A stretch of DNA of 64,000 nt from Salegentibacter sp. Hel_I_6 (GCF_000745315.1 NZ_JQNQ01000001.1:2294001-2358000), one strand, 5' to 3'; counted from the first letter of the stretch, positions 52,698 through 61,879 are shown. Notes: generated from the sequence alone by a model not told the origin. Program-made: numbers and translations.

Positions 52698-53210
52698 TTA
52701 ATTTTTTGGTTTTTTATATAAAGGCACAGCCGAGCAAGCCTCGCCATACATTAAACTTTTTACAACAGGTTGTAGCTTTTCAATTAATAATAAATATGCA
52801 TTTTTTGGAACCGGCTTTTGTGAGCAACCTTTTACAATAATTGCTTTATCTTGAAGTTCACTAAGATCCATTTTTTGAATAGCTTCTGTATATAAAACGG
52901 TTTCCAGTGTTTCGAGGTCGCCGGTTACTACTTTTTTGACAAAAGGCTGTAAATACGTGGCCAGTAGCATATAAGCCCAGGCAGGAATAATAGCATCAGA
53001 AGAGCAGGTGAGCGCTACAAATTTGTTTTTGTACTGGTTCCAATCGTGATTTTTGGCTTGTTCTCTAAATTCTCCTTCACGCAGCACAAAACCTTCAAGT
53101 AGCCAATCTTTAACATCAAAAATTACGCGTTCTCCTTCCTGATAATAATCTTCAAGATTGAAAGTAATTAGTTTGCTATTGGCTACTCGGTTTATAATTT
53201 CTTCAGCCAT
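52698..53210 (-). CDS. DUF2480-family protein
   Basis: A 170-residue cytoplasmic protein matching DUF2480, a family largely restricted to Bacteroidota. Conserved stretches: EEIINRVANSKLITFNLEDYY, LLEGFVLREGEFREQAKNHDW, VALTCSSDAIIPAWAYMLLATYLQP, IVKGCSQKPVPKNAYLLLIEKLQPVVKSLMYGEACSAVPLYKK. Conserved cysteines in CSSD, GCSQK and EACSAV could bind a metal or cluster. It nearly always follows the suf genes in flavobacteria, as here, which suggests a link to iron-sulfur biogenesis. Confidence 0.8.
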   Translation of the reverse strand: MAEEIINRVANSKLITFNLEDYYQEGERVIFDVKDWLLEGFVLREGEFREQAKNHDWNQYKNKFVALTCSSDAIIPAWAYMLLATYLQPFVKKVVTGDLETLETVLYTEAIQKMDLSELQDKAIIVKGCSQKPVPKNAYLLLIEKLQPVVKSLMYGEACSAVPLYKKPKN

Positions 53211-53287
53211 AAAATGGGTTAATGGTTAAAAGTTAATAACATTTAAAGCATAAGTTTTTATTCCCCCATTGGGAGCTGGGGGGCTTT

Positions 53288-53611
53288 TTATAAAAGTCCC
53301 AATTCCAGTTTTGCTTCTTCGCTAATAAGATCCTGATTCCAGGGTGGATCAAAGGTTATCTCTACTTCGGCATCTTTTACCGAATCTATAGAAGCTACTT
53401 TCTCCTTAACTTCCTGTGGTAGGCTTTCGGCTACCGGGCAGTTTGGTGTAGTAAGTGTCATTAAAATCTTTACTTCGTAATCGGTATTAACCATCACGTC
53501 GTAAATGAGCCCTAATTCATATATATCTACAGGGATTTCAGGATCGTAAATGGTTTTTAAAACCTTTACAATTTTCTCTCCTAATTCCTGGGTGTCTATT
53601 TCCTGTTCCAT
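53288..53611 (-). CDS. MIP18/DUF59-family iron-sulfur assembly protein (SufT-like)
   Basis: A 107-residue protein of the MIP18/PaaD/SufT type. The signature DPEIPVDIYELGLIYDV is followed by MTLTTPNCPVAESLPQEV with the conserved cysteine, and ends FDPPWNQDLISEEAKLELGLL. Members help mature iron-sulfur proteins or transfer clusters. It lies one base after the sufE stop in the suf operon. Confidence 0.88.
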   Translation of the reverse strand: MEQEIDTQELGEKIVKVLKTIYDPEIPVDIYELGLIYDVMVNTDYEVKILMTLTTPNCPVAESLPQEVKEKVASIDSVKDAEVEITFDPPWNQDLISEEAKLELGLL

Positions 53612-53612
53612 C

Positions 53613-54041
53613 TTAGTTTAATTGTGTTTGGTATGCCACAGCATACATTTTAAGTTGTTTGATCATACTCACCAAACCATTGGCGCGGGTAGGAGACAAG
53701 TGCTCTTTTAGGCCAATTTCGTCAATAAATTTCGTGTCGGCTTCAATAATTGCTGAAGGGTGATGATTTGAAAATGCCCTGATTAAAATGGCAACAATTC
53801 CTTTGGTGATTATCGCATCACTATCGGCTGTGAAAATTAATTTTTCATCTTCCAGCTCGGCGTGAACCCACACTTTACTTTGACAACCTTTAATAAGGTT
53901 TTCGTCAATTTTATATTTCTCGTCTATTAATGGAAGTGCTTTTCCAAGCTCGATCATATATTCATAACGCTGCATCCAATCCTCAAACATTGCGAATTCG
54001 TCTACAATTTCTTCCTGTATCTCCTGTATCTTTTTACTCAC
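53613..54041 (-). CDS. sufE: SufE-family sulfur acceptor
   Basis: Accepts persulfide sulfur from SufS and stimulates it. The 142-residue protein has the SufE fold pattern: EDWMQRYEYMIELGKALPLIDEKYK, then the catalytic cysteine in NLIKGCQSKVWVHAELED, and LSPTRANGLVSMIKQLKMYA near the C-terminus. The start overlaps the META lipoprotein gene by 8 bases, so translation is coupled. Confidence 0.93.
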   Translation of the reverse strand: MSKKIQEIQEEIVDEFAMFEDWMQRYEYMIELGKALPLIDEKYKIDENLIKGCQSKVWVHAELEDEKLIFTADSDAIITKGIVAILIRAFSNHHPSAIIEADTKFIDEIGLKEHLSPTRANGLVSMIKQLKMYAVAYQTQLN

Positions 54042-54462
54042 TTTCTTCTGTTTTTTGCAGGCTTAAAAGCTCTTGATTGTCTTGAGATAAAAATATTAAA
54101 TCTTTATCGCTAATCTTTACATTTCTAATTTCTGGAATCACCTCTCCAAAAATTTCTTCATATTCCATTTTACCTTCGCAGTACATTTTTGTTCCCAGCG
54201 GCGGATTAAATTTTACGATGGAATCTTCAATTTTATAGGTGGCTACGAAATTATTACAACCGGTTTTTCCCGAAAGTCTTTTTTCTTCACCATTAAAATT
54301 GAAAATAAAACCTTCTGAAGAAATATCTTCTCCATCCATTTCCAGCAATTCGTAATCGCCATTAAGGGACTTGAGGTCTGCGGGATCTTCTGAAACTTTT
54401 TCTGCTGAATTTCCGCAGGAAAGCATTAAAAATATGCTGAGTATAAATAAGATTTTTTTCAT
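54034..54462 (-). CDS. META-domain lipoprotein embedded in the suf operon
   Basis: A 142-residue lipoprotein: KKILFILSIFLMLSC is the signal with lipobox. The mature part is a META/HslJ-like domain (NGDYELLEMDGEDISSEGFIFNFNGEEKRLSGKTGCNNFVATYKIE; LGTKMYCEGKMEYEEIFGEVIPEIRNVKISDKDLIFLSQDN). HslJ-type proteins are envelope proteins with roles in stress or antibiotic tolerance. Its position between sufS (10-base gap) and sufE (overlap) ties its expression to iron-sulfur assembly, but a functional link is not shown. Confidence 0.8.
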   Translation of the reverse strand: MKKILFILSIFLMLSCGNSAEKVSEDPADLKSLNGDYELLEMDGEDISSEGFIFNFNGEEKRLSGKTGCNNFVATYKIEDSIVKFNPPLGTKMYCEGKMEYEEIFGEVIPEIRNVKISDKDLIFLSQDNQELLSLQKTEESE

Positions 54463-54472
54463 TCTTTAGTAA

Positions 54473-55711
54473 TTAAGATAACATCATTTTAGCTTTTTTA
54501 ACCGCATCAATGAATCGGTGAATTTCCTCTTTGGTATTATAAAACGAGAACGAAGCTCTAACCGTACCCGGAATTTTATAAAAATCCATAATCGGTTGCG
54601 CACAATGATGACCGGTTCTAACTGCTATCCCCATTTTGTCGACGAGCGTCCCAATATCATACGGATGAAGCCCTTCAATATTAAAAGAAATTACCGCAGT
54701 TTTATCTCTGGAAGTTCCGTAGATCTTCATTCCGTCTATTTCCAGGAGTTTTAAAGTGGCGTAATCAAGTAGATCTTGTTCATATCTCGCAATGGCTTCA
54801 AAACCTATAGCGTTCATATAATCTATAGCAGCGCCAAAAGCGATGCCACCGCAAATGTTTGGTGTTCCTGCTTCAAATTTATGCGGAAGATCGGCATAAG
54901 TGGTTTTTTCAAAACTTACTGTAGCGATCATCTCCCCACCACCCTGGTAAGGTGGAAGTTTATGGAGCCATTCTTCTTTTCCATATAAAATACCAACTCC
55001 GGTTGGACCGCACATTTTATGGGCAGAAACAACATAAAAATCTACATCTAATGCCTGGACATCGGCTTTGATATGGGGAGCAGCCTGTGCGCCATCAATC
55101 AAAACGGCGGCGCCTTTTTCGTGAGATTTATCTATAATCTTTTTTATAGGGTTAATAGTTCCCAAAGCGTTTGAAACGTGATTTAAGAAAACCATTTTTG
55201 TATTTTCTGAAAGTAAATCCTCAAAGGCTTCATAAATAAGTTCGCCTTCCTGATTCATAGGGATCACTTTTAAAATCGCTCCTGTTTTTTCACAAAGCAT
55301 TTGCCAGGGCACAATATTAGAATGATGTTCTAATGCCGAAACAAGGATTTCATCTCCCTTTTTTAGAATAGAAGCAAATCCGCTGGCCACAAGGTTAATC
55401 CCGTGGGTTGTTCCTGAAGTGAAAATGATTTCGTGCGTTTTTTCAGCATTAAAATGTTGCTGAATCGTCTTTCTTGCGCCTTCGTATTTATCGGTAGCTT
55501 CTTGAGAAAGACTATGCACACCACGATGAATGTTGGCGTTGTAATTAGAATAATAATCTACAATAGCATCCATTACCTGTTTTGGAGTTTGCGAAGTCGC
55601 CGCATTATCCAAATAAACCAAGGGATAACCATTAACTTCCCTATTTAGGATAGGGAAGTCTTTTCTTATTTCTTCAACATTAAAAGCTATATTATTAGTA
55701 GCAATGCTCAT
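54473..55711 (-). CDS. sufS: Cysteine desulfurase SufS
   Basis: PLP enzyme that mobilises sulfur from cysteine for iron-sulfur clusters. The 412 residues show VYLDNAATSQTPKQV at the start, EIIFTSGTTHGINLVA, ALEHHSNIVPWQ, LIDGAQAAPH, the PLP lysine in VVSAHKMCGPTGVGILYG (about 228), and the active-site cysteine in RTGHHCAQPIMDFY (about 370), which marks the group II SufS class. It lies 51 bases from sufD. Confidence 0.96.
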   Translation of the reverse strand: MSIATNNIAFNVEEIRKDFPILNREVNGYPLVYLDNAATSQTPKQVMDAIVDYYSNYNANIHRGVHSLSQEATDKYEGARKTIQQHFNAEKTHEIIFTSGTTHGINLVASGFASILKKGDEILVSALEHHSNIVPWQMLCEKTGAILKVIPMNQEGELIYEAFEDLLSENTKMVFLNHVSNALGTINPIKKIIDKSHEKGAAVLIDGAQAAPHIKADVQALDVDFYVVSAHKMCGPTGVGILYGKEEWLHKLPPYQGGGEMIATVSFEKTTYADLPHKFEAGTPNICGGIAFGAAIDYMNAIGFEAIARYEQDLLDYATLKLLEIDGMKIYGTSRDKTAVISFNIEGLHPYDIGTLVDKMGIAVRTGHHCAQPIMDFYKIPGTVRASFSFYNTKEEIHRFIDAVKKAKMMLS

Positions 55712-55762
55712 TTTATAAAATTGATTTGAGGATTCTAACTTAATGCTACTTTAGATAGCGAT

Positions 55763-57097
55763 TTACAGGTTGAATCCTAATTCTACACCCAATTTATGGG
55801 CTATAAGTTTATTGATTCTCTTTTTAATTTCTGGAATTTTCACACTTTCCAGTACATTATTGGCAAAAGCGTACATTAAAAGTCCGCTAGCCTCTTTTTT
55901 CGGAATGCCACGGGATTGAAGATAAAATAAAGCCTCTTCGTCTAATTGACCAATTGTACAACCGTGGCTACATTTTACATCATCTGCAAAAATCTCTAAC
56001 TGCGGTTTTGAGTTTATGGTCGCTTTATCGTTTAATAAAACATTGTTGTTAGACTGGTAAGCGTTTGTTTTCTGTGCTTCTTTCTCAACAACCACTTTCC
56101 CATTGAACACCCCAACCGATCTTTCATCAAAAATACCTTTGTAGTCCTGGTGAGATTCACAATTTGGTTCAATGTGATGTACCAAAGTATTATGGTCTAC
56201 GTGCTGTTTTCCTTCAATAAGGGTTATACCTTTCATCGTAGAATCTATACGTTCCCCTCTTTGGTAAAAATTAAGATTATTTCGGGTCAATTTCCCACCA
56301 AGGGAAAAAGTATGTACCGAACAGAAACTTTCAGATTGCTGCTCGATGTAAGTGTTATCTATTAAAGATGCAGAAAGTTTATCGTTCTGGATCTTATAAT
56401 AATCTACGATTGCCCTTTTATCAGCAAAAATTTCAGTAACTGAATTTGTAAGTACCGGGTGATCGGTCAAACTTTGGTGACGCTCAATAATCTGGCAATG
56501 AGAATTCTCATCTACCACGATTAAATTACGAGGTTGGACCAATAAAGAAGATTCATTTCCTGTAGAGAAATTAATGATCTGGATTGGCTTATCTGCCATT
56601 GTATTCTTATGAATATGAATAAAAGCTCCTTCTTTGGTAAAAGCAGTATTCAACGAATTCAACCCATTTTTAGGCGCCAGTTTGTTGAAATAATTATCTA
56701 TTACCGGCTTATAAAGATCTTTATTCAATGCTGAAGACATGAGGCAAACATCAATCTTATCGTGCGTAGTGCTGGATAAGTGCGATGAGTAAATACCATC
56801 TATAAACACCAAATCATAAGTATCTATCTCGTGAATAAGGTATTTTTTAATGTCTTTGTATTCTATAGCATTTTCCTTCTTTGGAAAAAGACTGTAGTCT
56901 TCTTTCAAAATCGATTTCAAAGAAGTGTATTTATAATCTTCTTCCTTTCGGCTTGGAAAACCTATAGTTTCGAAATCTTTAATCGCCTGATTTCTTATTT
57001 TATGTAGATCATCATTAGTTCCTGTGAATTCTTCTTCAAATGCCAGGAATGATGATACTAATTTTTCTTTTAACTCCATCTTTAATTCTTTTGTCAT
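55763..57097 (-). CDS. sufD: Iron-sulfur scaffold subunit SufD
   Basis: Partner of SufB and SufC in the SufBCD scaffold. The protein has the right-handed beta-helix core typical of SufB/SufD (LVQPRNLIVVDENSHCQIIERHQSL; GGKLTRNNLNFYQRGERIDSTMKGITLIEG; KGIFDERSVGVFNGKVVVEKEAQKTNAYQSNNNVLL) and the C-terminal CSHGCTIGQLDEEALFYLQSRGI with the conserved Cys/His. I start at the ATG at 57097 (MTKELKMELKEK, 444 residues); another ATG 6 codons later also fits, and a TTG start at 57142 is less likely. A hairpin lies directly before this ATG. Confidence 0.92.
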   Translation of the reverse strand: MTKELKMELKEKLVSSFLAFEEEFTGTNDDLHKIRNQAIKDFETIGFPSRKEEDYKYTSLKSILKEDYSLFPKKENAIEYKDIKKYLIHEIDTYDLVFIDGIYSSHLSSTTHDKIDVCLMSSALNKDLYKPVIDNYFNKLAPKNGLNSLNTAFTKEGAFIHIHKNTMADKPIQIINFSTGNESSLLVQPRNLIVVDENSHCQIIERHQSLTDHPVLTNSVTEIFADKRAIVDYYKIQNDKLSASLIDNTYIEQQSESFCSVHTFSLGGKLTRNNLNFYQRGERIDSTMKGITLIEGKQHVDHNTLVHHIEPNCESHQDYKGIFDERSVGVFNGKVVVEKEAQKTNAYQSNNNVLLNDKATINSKPQLEIFADDVKCSHGCTIGQLDEEALFYLQSRGIPKKEASGLLMYAFANNVLESVKIPEIKKRINKLIAHKLGVELGFNL

Positions 57098-57178
57098 TTC
57101 CGCAGCGGCGGAAATCTTCTTAATTGAAAGGGTTTGAATCAACTTTTTAGTTCTATTTAAAAGTTTTCAAACCTTGAA

Positions 57179-57931
57179 CTAAACCGCTTTTTCAGCCTTC
57201 ACCCATTCATAACCTCTTTCTTCCAGCTCTAATGCAAGTTCTTTTCCGCCAGATTTCACAATTTTACCATCCACCATTACGTGTACAAAATCTGGAACAA
57301 TATAGTTAAGTAAACGTTGGTAGTGCGTAATTAGCAATACCGCGTTGTCTTTGCTTCTTAATTTGTTTACACCATCTGCTACAACTTTAAGGGCATCTAT
57401 ATCCAAACCTGAATCGGTTTCATCTAGAATTGCTAATTTTGGTTCTAGCATAGCCATTTGAAAGATCTCATTTCTTTTCTTTTCACCACCTGAAAATCCT
57501 GCATTTAAAGATCTTGATAAAAATTTGCGGTCTATTTCTAAGTCTGCAGATTTCTCGCGAATTTTCTTCAACATTTCATTAGCCGGCATATCTTCAAGTC
57601 CGTTAGCTTTTCTATGCGCGTTGATCGCGGTTTTCATAAAATTGGTAACCGAAACTCCCGGAATTTCCACAGGATATTGAAAAGAAAGAAAGATTCCTTT
57701 ATGAGCTCTTTCTTCTGGATCCATTTCTGAAATCTCTGTGTTTTCAAAAATTATTTCGCCCTGAGTTTGTTCAAATTCTTCTTTCCCGGCTATTACCGAA
57801 GAAAGCGTACTTTTTCCTGAACCGTTTGGTCCCATAATAGCGTGAACTTCTCCCGGATTAATTTCAAGATTAATTCCCTTAAGGATTTCCTTATCTTCTA
57901 TACTCGCGTGTAAATTCTTTATTTTTAGCAT
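57179..57931 (-). CDS. sufC: Iron-sulfur assembly ATPase SufC
   Basis: ABC-type ATPase of the SufBCD complex. The 250 residues contain Walker A GPNGSGKST, the signature motif FSGGEKKRNEI, Walker B LAILDETDSGLDIDAL (the DSGLD form specific to SufC) and the switch histidine in LLITHYQRLLNYI. Located between the lipoprotein gene and sufD. Confidence 0.97.
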   Translation of the reverse strand: MLKIKNLHASIEDKEILKGINLEINPGEVHAIMGPNGSGKSTLSSVIAGKEEFEQTQGEIIFENTEISEMDPEERAHKGIFLSFQYPVEIPGVSVTNFMKTAINAHRKANGLEDMPANEMLKKIREKSADLEIDRKFLSRSLNAGFSGGEKKRNEIFQMAMLEPKLAILDETDSGLDIDALKVVADGVNKLRSKDNAVLLITHYQRLLNYIVPDFVHVMVDGKIVKSGGKELALELEERGYEWVKAEKAV

Positions 57932-57970
57932 AAATTCTCTGTATGCATCCCGAATAAAACCGGGATTGGT

Positions 57971-58378
57971 TTAATATTCTTCTTCCTGTTCTTCTGGAGC
58001 TTTTTCAGCATCCAGTATTTCTAAAATTTCTCTTATTTCTATATTCTCCTTCCAACCTTCCTGTTTTGGATTTGGAACAATTTTTCCTTTTACCTGTACA
58101 GAAACCATATCAAAATCTTCTTTTTTAAATGGTTGCACCTGCTCGGCTAAAACTTTAGACATAGAATCTATAGTTACGCCATAAACAAAGTCGTTGCCCC
58201 TTAAAATAGCAGCATCACCTGCATAGATAAATTCACCGGTGAGCGTTTGAATACTATCGGGAATTTTTTCTGCTTCAGGTTGATTCATAAAATCCTGGCG
58301 ACCTTCGTCCTGGCAGGAAAAAGCCGAAATGGAAAGGGCAAGGATGAGCAAAAACTTCTTCATTTTTTCAATCTTCAT
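57971..58378 (-). CDS. Small lipoprotein between sufB and sufC
   Basis: A 135-residue lipoprotein with signal KKFLLILALSISAFSC (lipobox SAFSC). An ATG at 58363 would give a shorter n-region and is equally plausible. The mature part (LTGEFIYAGDAAILRGNDFVYGVTIDSMSKVLAEQV; MVSVQVKGKIVPNPKQEGWKENIEIREILEI) looks like an OB-fold or NlpE-like beta domain and ends in an acidic tail EEQEEEY. No named family recognised. It sits 9 bases after sufB, in an operon whose other products are cytoplasmic. Confidence 0.65.
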   Translation of the reverse strand: MKIEKMKKFLLILALSISAFSCQDEGRQDFMNQPEAEKIPDSIQTLTGEFIYAGDAAILRGNDFVYGVTIDSMSKVLAEQVQPFKKEDFDMVSVQVKGKIVPNPKQEGWKENIEIREILEILDAEKAPEEQEEEY

Positions 58379-58387
58379 TTTCTCTGA

Positions 58388-59833
58388 TTATCCTACAGAA
58401 CCTTCAAGAGAAATTTCTAATAGTTTTTGAGCTTCCACCGCAAATTCCATAGGTAGTTTATTCAATACCTCTTTACTGAAACCATTTACGATAAGCGCAA
58501 TAGCTTTTTCGGTATCAATACCACGTTGGTTACAATAGAAAATTTGGTCTTCTCCAATTTTGCTGGTTGTAGCCTCGTGCTCTACCTGCGCCGATTTGTT
58601 TTTCACCTCGATATAAGGGAAGGTATGTGCACCACATTTGTTACCCATTAAGAGGGAATCACACTGTGAAAAATTACGGGCATTTTCAGCTCTGCCATTT
58701 ATTTGCACAAGTCCGCGGTAGGAATTTTGCGATTCACCTGCAGAAATACCTTTAGAAATAATGGTGCTTTTGGTGTTTTTACCAAGGTGAATCATTTTCG
58801 TTCCGGTATCTGCTTGTTGGAAATTATTGGTTACTGCAATTGAATAAAATTCACCAATAGAATTATCTCCTTTTAAAATGCAGGAAGGGTATTTCCAGGT
58901 TACTGCAGATCCTGTCTCAACCTGGGTCCAGGAGATCTTAGCTCCTTTTTCACAAATTCCCCGTTTGGTTACAAAATTGTAAACGCCACCTTTTCCTTCT
59001 TTACTTCCCGGGAACCAGTTTTGAACGGTACTGTATTTAATTTCAGCATCATCTAAAGCAACTAATTCTACCACCGCCGCGTGCAATTGATTTTCATCAC
59101 GGGTTGGAGCAGTACAACCTTCAAGGTAACTTACGTAACTGCCTGGCTCTGCAACTACAAGTGTTCGTTCAAACTGACCTGTACCGGCCTGGTTGATCCT
59201 AAAATAAGTTGAAAGTTCCATTGGGCATCTCACGCCTTTTGGAATGTAGCAAAATGAACCATCACTAAATACTGCGGAATTTAATGCCGCGTAAAAGTTA
59301 TCGGTTGTTGGTACTACTGAGCCAATATATTTTTTTACCAATTCAGGATGTTCTCTAATTGCTTCAGAAATAGAACAAAAGATAATTCCTTTTTCAGCAA
59401 GCGTTTTCTTAAAGGTTGTTGTTACCGAAACAGAATCCATAACGATATCAACAGCAACTCCTGCAAGTTTTTTCTGTTCATCTACAGAAATTCCCAGCTT
59501 TTTGAAAGTATCCAGTAATTCAGGATCCACTTCATCTAAACTATCGTATTTAGGTTTTTTGTTAGGAGCCGAATAGTATGAAATATTCTGAAAATTAGGC
59601 TTTTCGTAATGTACATTTGCCCATTCCGGTTCTTTCATAGTTGTCCAGTGGCGATACGCTTCCAGTCGCCATTCAGTCATCCATTCTGGTTCTTCTTTCT
59701 TTTTAGAGATCGCTCTAACAATATCTTCATTTAATCCCACGGGAAATGTATCCGATTCGATATCGGTATAAAACCCGTACTCATATTCTTTTGTCTCGAG
59801 CTCTTTTTTTAAATCATCTTCAGTATATGCCAT
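58388..59833 (-). CDS. sufB: Iron-sulfur scaffold subunit SufB
   Basis: Main scaffold subunit on which clusters are built. The 481 residues include SDGSFCYIPKGVRCPMELSTYFRIN, VVAEPGSYVSYLEGCTAP, VQNWFPGSKEGKGGVYNFVTKRGIC, TSKIGEDQIFYCNQRGIDTEKA and ISKGISAGESQNSYRGLVQI, all SufB signatures with the conserved cysteines. Second gene of the suf operon, 90 bases after sufA. Confidence 0.97.
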   Translation of the reverse strand: MAYTEDDLKKELETKEYEYGFYTDIESDTFPVGLNEDIVRAISKKKEEPEWMTEWRLEAYRHWTTMKEPEWANVHYEKPNFQNISYYSAPNKKPKYDSLDEVDPELLDTFKKLGISVDEQKKLAGVAVDIVMDSVSVTTTFKKTLAEKGIIFCSISEAIREHPELVKKYIGSVVPTTDNFYAALNSAVFSDGSFCYIPKGVRCPMELSTYFRINQAGTGQFERTLVVAEPGSYVSYLEGCTAPTRDENQLHAAVVELVALDDAEIKYSTVQNWFPGSKEGKGGVYNFVTKRGICEKGAKISWTQVETGSAVTWKYPSCILKGDNSIGEFYSIAVTNNFQQADTGTKMIHLGKNTKSTIISKGISAGESQNSYRGLVQINGRAENARNFSQCDSLLMGNKCGAHTFPYIEVKNKSAQVEHEATTSKIGEDQIFYCNQRGIDTEKAIALIVNGFSKEVLNKLPMEFAVEAQKLLEISLEGSVG

Positions 59834-59923
59834 CTCAATTTTATTCTAAAATTATTTAAGGTTCTAAGTTTAAAAAGTCAAGGTTTACTTTCTGTTTTCA
59901 AACTTTGCCCTTTTTAAATTATT

Positions 59924-60253
59924 TTACAGAGAAAAACTTTCTCCGCATCCGCAAGTTCTTTGGGCGTTAGGATTGTTAAAAACAAAACCTTTACCATTTA
60001 AACCGCCAGAAAATTCCAAAATGGTTCCGGCCAGGTATAAAACACTGCGTTTATCTACTACTATTTTTACTTCGTTATCTTCAAAAAGTTTGTCGTCTTC
60101 AGCTTTAGCTTTGTCAAATTTTAATTCATAAGACAGGCCAGAGCAGCCTCCGCTTTTCACACCCACGCGAACAAAGTCCTGTAAGTTGTCAAAACCTTCC
60201 TCGGTCATTAAAGCGGCAATCTTTGTTTTAGCGCTTTCGCTTACTTTTATCAT
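59924..60253 (-). CDS. sufA: A-type iron-sulfur carrier (SufA/IscA family)
   Basis: Carrier that receives clusters from SufBCD and passes them on. I start at the ATG at 60253 (MIKVSESAKTKIAALM, 109 residues); the open frame runs 20 codons further upstream but that part overlaps the promoter. The three conserved cysteines are in GVKSGGCSGLSYELKF and the terminal RTCGCGESFSL. First gene of the suf operon. Confidence 0.95.
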   Translation of the reverse strand: MIKVSESAKTKIAALMTEEGFDNLQDFVRVGVKSGGCSGLSYELKFDKAKAEDDKLFEDNEVKIVVDKRSVLYLAGTILEFSGGLNGKGFVFNNPNAQRTCGCGESFSL

Positions 60254-60282
60254 AGCTAAAAAGATTAATTCTAAATTGGGTA

Positions 60283-60290
60283 CAAATATA
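60283..60290 (-). promoter_or_regulatory. suf operon -7 element
   Basis: On the minus strand TATATTTG matches TAnnTTTG exactly, 29 bases before the sufA ATG, giving a short leader of about 22 bases. No obvious -33 TTG or Fe-S regulator site is recognised upstream. Confidence 0.5.
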
Positions 60291-60526
60291 CTATAAAACA
60301 AGCGGTTTACCATAGAGCAGGTATATGTTTTAAGAATAGGTTGATAAGCCCTGCCAATTCTTATTCCCCTTATTTTTTAATTTATAAATAACTGTAAATT
60401 AGCCTGTTTTGTGATATTTATAGTATTTTTTATAAACTCCTTTATCTGTCATTTTTTAATCTAAGCTTATCTTTATAATGGCAGTTGAATAATATTCATT
60501 TATTTTGCAAATTAAAATAAGAAGTT

Positions 60527-61600
60527 ATGTTTCAGAATAGTCAGGATATGCGCACAAACCTTTCAGAATTAGGTGAATTTGGATTAATAGAACACCTAAC
60601 CAAAGGTTTTGAGCCCAAGCTTTCTTCTACTGTAAAGGCGATTGGTGATGATGCCGCCGTATTGAATTTTGAAAATAAACACACTGTAGTTACTACAGAT
60701 CTTTTGGTGGAAGGCGTGCATTTTGATCTCGCTTATATGCCGCTTAAGCATTTGGGGTATAAGGCGGTAATGGTAAACGCATCAGATGTTTACGCGATGA
60801 ATGCCAAAGCTACTCAAATCACGGTTTCTATAGCTGCTTCTAACAGATTTCCGGTGGAAGCGCTGGAAGAATTATACTCCGGAATAGAACTGGCTGCAAA
60901 ACTTTATAATATTGATGTTGTAGGCGGCGATACCACTTCTTCAACTTCCGGTTTATTTATCAGTATAACTGCGATTGGAGTTGCTGAAAAAGAAGATATC
61001 GTTTACCGAAGCGGCGCTAAACCAAACGATTTGCTTGTGGTTACCGGCGATCTTGGCGCTGCATATATGGGCTTGCAAATTTTAGAACGTGAAAAGGAAG
61101 TTTTTAAAGCAAACCCAAACGCGCAACCAGATCTTGACCCTTATACTTATTTAATTGAAAGACAATTAAAGCCAGAAGCCAGAAAAGATATCGCGCCTTT
61201 ATTAAAAGAACTTGGTGTAAAACCAACCTCCATGATAGATATTAGCGACGGACTATCTTCTGAAATTATTCACTTGTGCAAGAATTCACAGGTGGGCGCC
61301 AATTTATTTGAAGAGAAAATTCCTTTAGATCCTGCGGTTATTTCTGTTTGTGAAGAATTCGATATAGACAGCACCACTATTGCTTTAAGTGGCGGGGAGG
61401 ATTATGAATTGCTTTTTACTATTTCGCAAGATGATTACGATAAAATAAAAGCTAATCCCAGTTTAAGCGTGATTGGCCATATGACAGAGGAAAAGGAAGG
61501 CATGCATTTAATAACCCGTGCTAATCAAAAACTTCCTTTAATTGCTCGTGGCTGGAATTCTATGGAAGATAAAAGTGGTAATTCTAACAAAGAAGAATAA
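60527..61600 (+). CDS. thiL: Thiamine-monophosphate kinase
   Basis: Phosphorylates thiamine monophosphate to the active cofactor TPP. The 357-residue AIR-synthase-fold protein shows LGEFGLIEHLTKG, KAIGDDAAVLNFENKHTVVTTDLLVEGVHFDL, KAVMVNASDVYAMNA, VGGDTTSSTSGLFISITAIG, SMIDISDGLSSEIIHLC and ALSGGEDYELLFTI, the full set of ThiL motifs with metal-binding aspartates. Other thi genes are not adjacent, and I see no TPP riboswitch in the 270-base gap upstream. Confidence 0.95.
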   Translation: MFQNSQDMRTNLSELGEFGLIEHLTKGFEPKLSSTVKAIGDDAAVLNFENKHTVVTTDLLVEGVHFDLAYMPLKHLGYKAVMVNASDVYAMNAKATQITVSIAASNRFPVEALEELYSGIELAAKLYNIDVVGGDTTSSTSGLFISITAIGVAEKEDIVYRSGAKPNDLLVVTGDLGAAYMGLQILEREKEVFKANPNAQPDLDPYTYLIERQLKPEARKDIAPLLKELGVKPTSMIDISDGLSSEIIHLCKNSQVGANLFEEKIPLDPAVISVCEEFDIDSTTIALSGGEDYELLFTISQDDYDKIKANPSLSVIGHMTEEKEGMHLITRANQKLPLIARGWNSMEDKSGNSNKEE

Positions 61601-61627
61601 GACTTCGAAGAATGATCCGGAAATAGA

Positions 61628-61879
61628 TTAAGAGGCGTGGGCGTAATGCTTGCGCTTTCTTTTTTCGTGTATTTTAGAGATATAATCGTTGGTTTCTTTG
61701 AATTTCGGAGTTAAACGAGCTAAAAAACCATTTGCGGTATCGGTCATTTCCATTCCACATTTCTCGCATCTATATTCGTGAACGTGATCGGTAACATTTT
61801 TTGATACACGCAGTTTATGTCCGAAAATGCTGCATAAAACTTTTCCGAACGAAAATAATTTAGGGTTTCTTTCTTTCAT
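61628..61879 (-). CDS. Small zinc-knuckle-like protein, function unknown
   Basis: An 83-residue basic protein. KVLCSIFGHKLRV gives Cys16 and His20 and HEYRCEKCGMEMTD gives a CxxC pair, which together resemble a small zinc-binding knuckle (the DUF1660 layout of C..GH..CxxCG). The C-terminus is lysine/arginine-rich (KIHEKRKRKHYAHAS). Single gene facing thiL. No function can be assigned. Confidence 0.55.
   Translation of the reverse strand: MKERNPKLFSFGKVLCSIFGHKLRVSKNVTDHVHEYRCEKCGMEMTDTANGFLARLTPKFKETNDYISKIHEKRKRKHYAHAS

Noticed and set aside
53255..53290. CCCCCA/TGGGGG hairpin as a terminator of the DUF2480 or DUF59 gene
   Set aside because: The T run follows only on the plus strand, where no gene ends; both neighbours are minus-strand. 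It may be a repeat fragment, but I cannot show copies.
60254..60526. A TPP riboswitch upstream of thiL
   Set aside because: I could not find the conserved CTGAGA and ACCTGA core elements; only AT-rich sequence and the suf promoter are visible.
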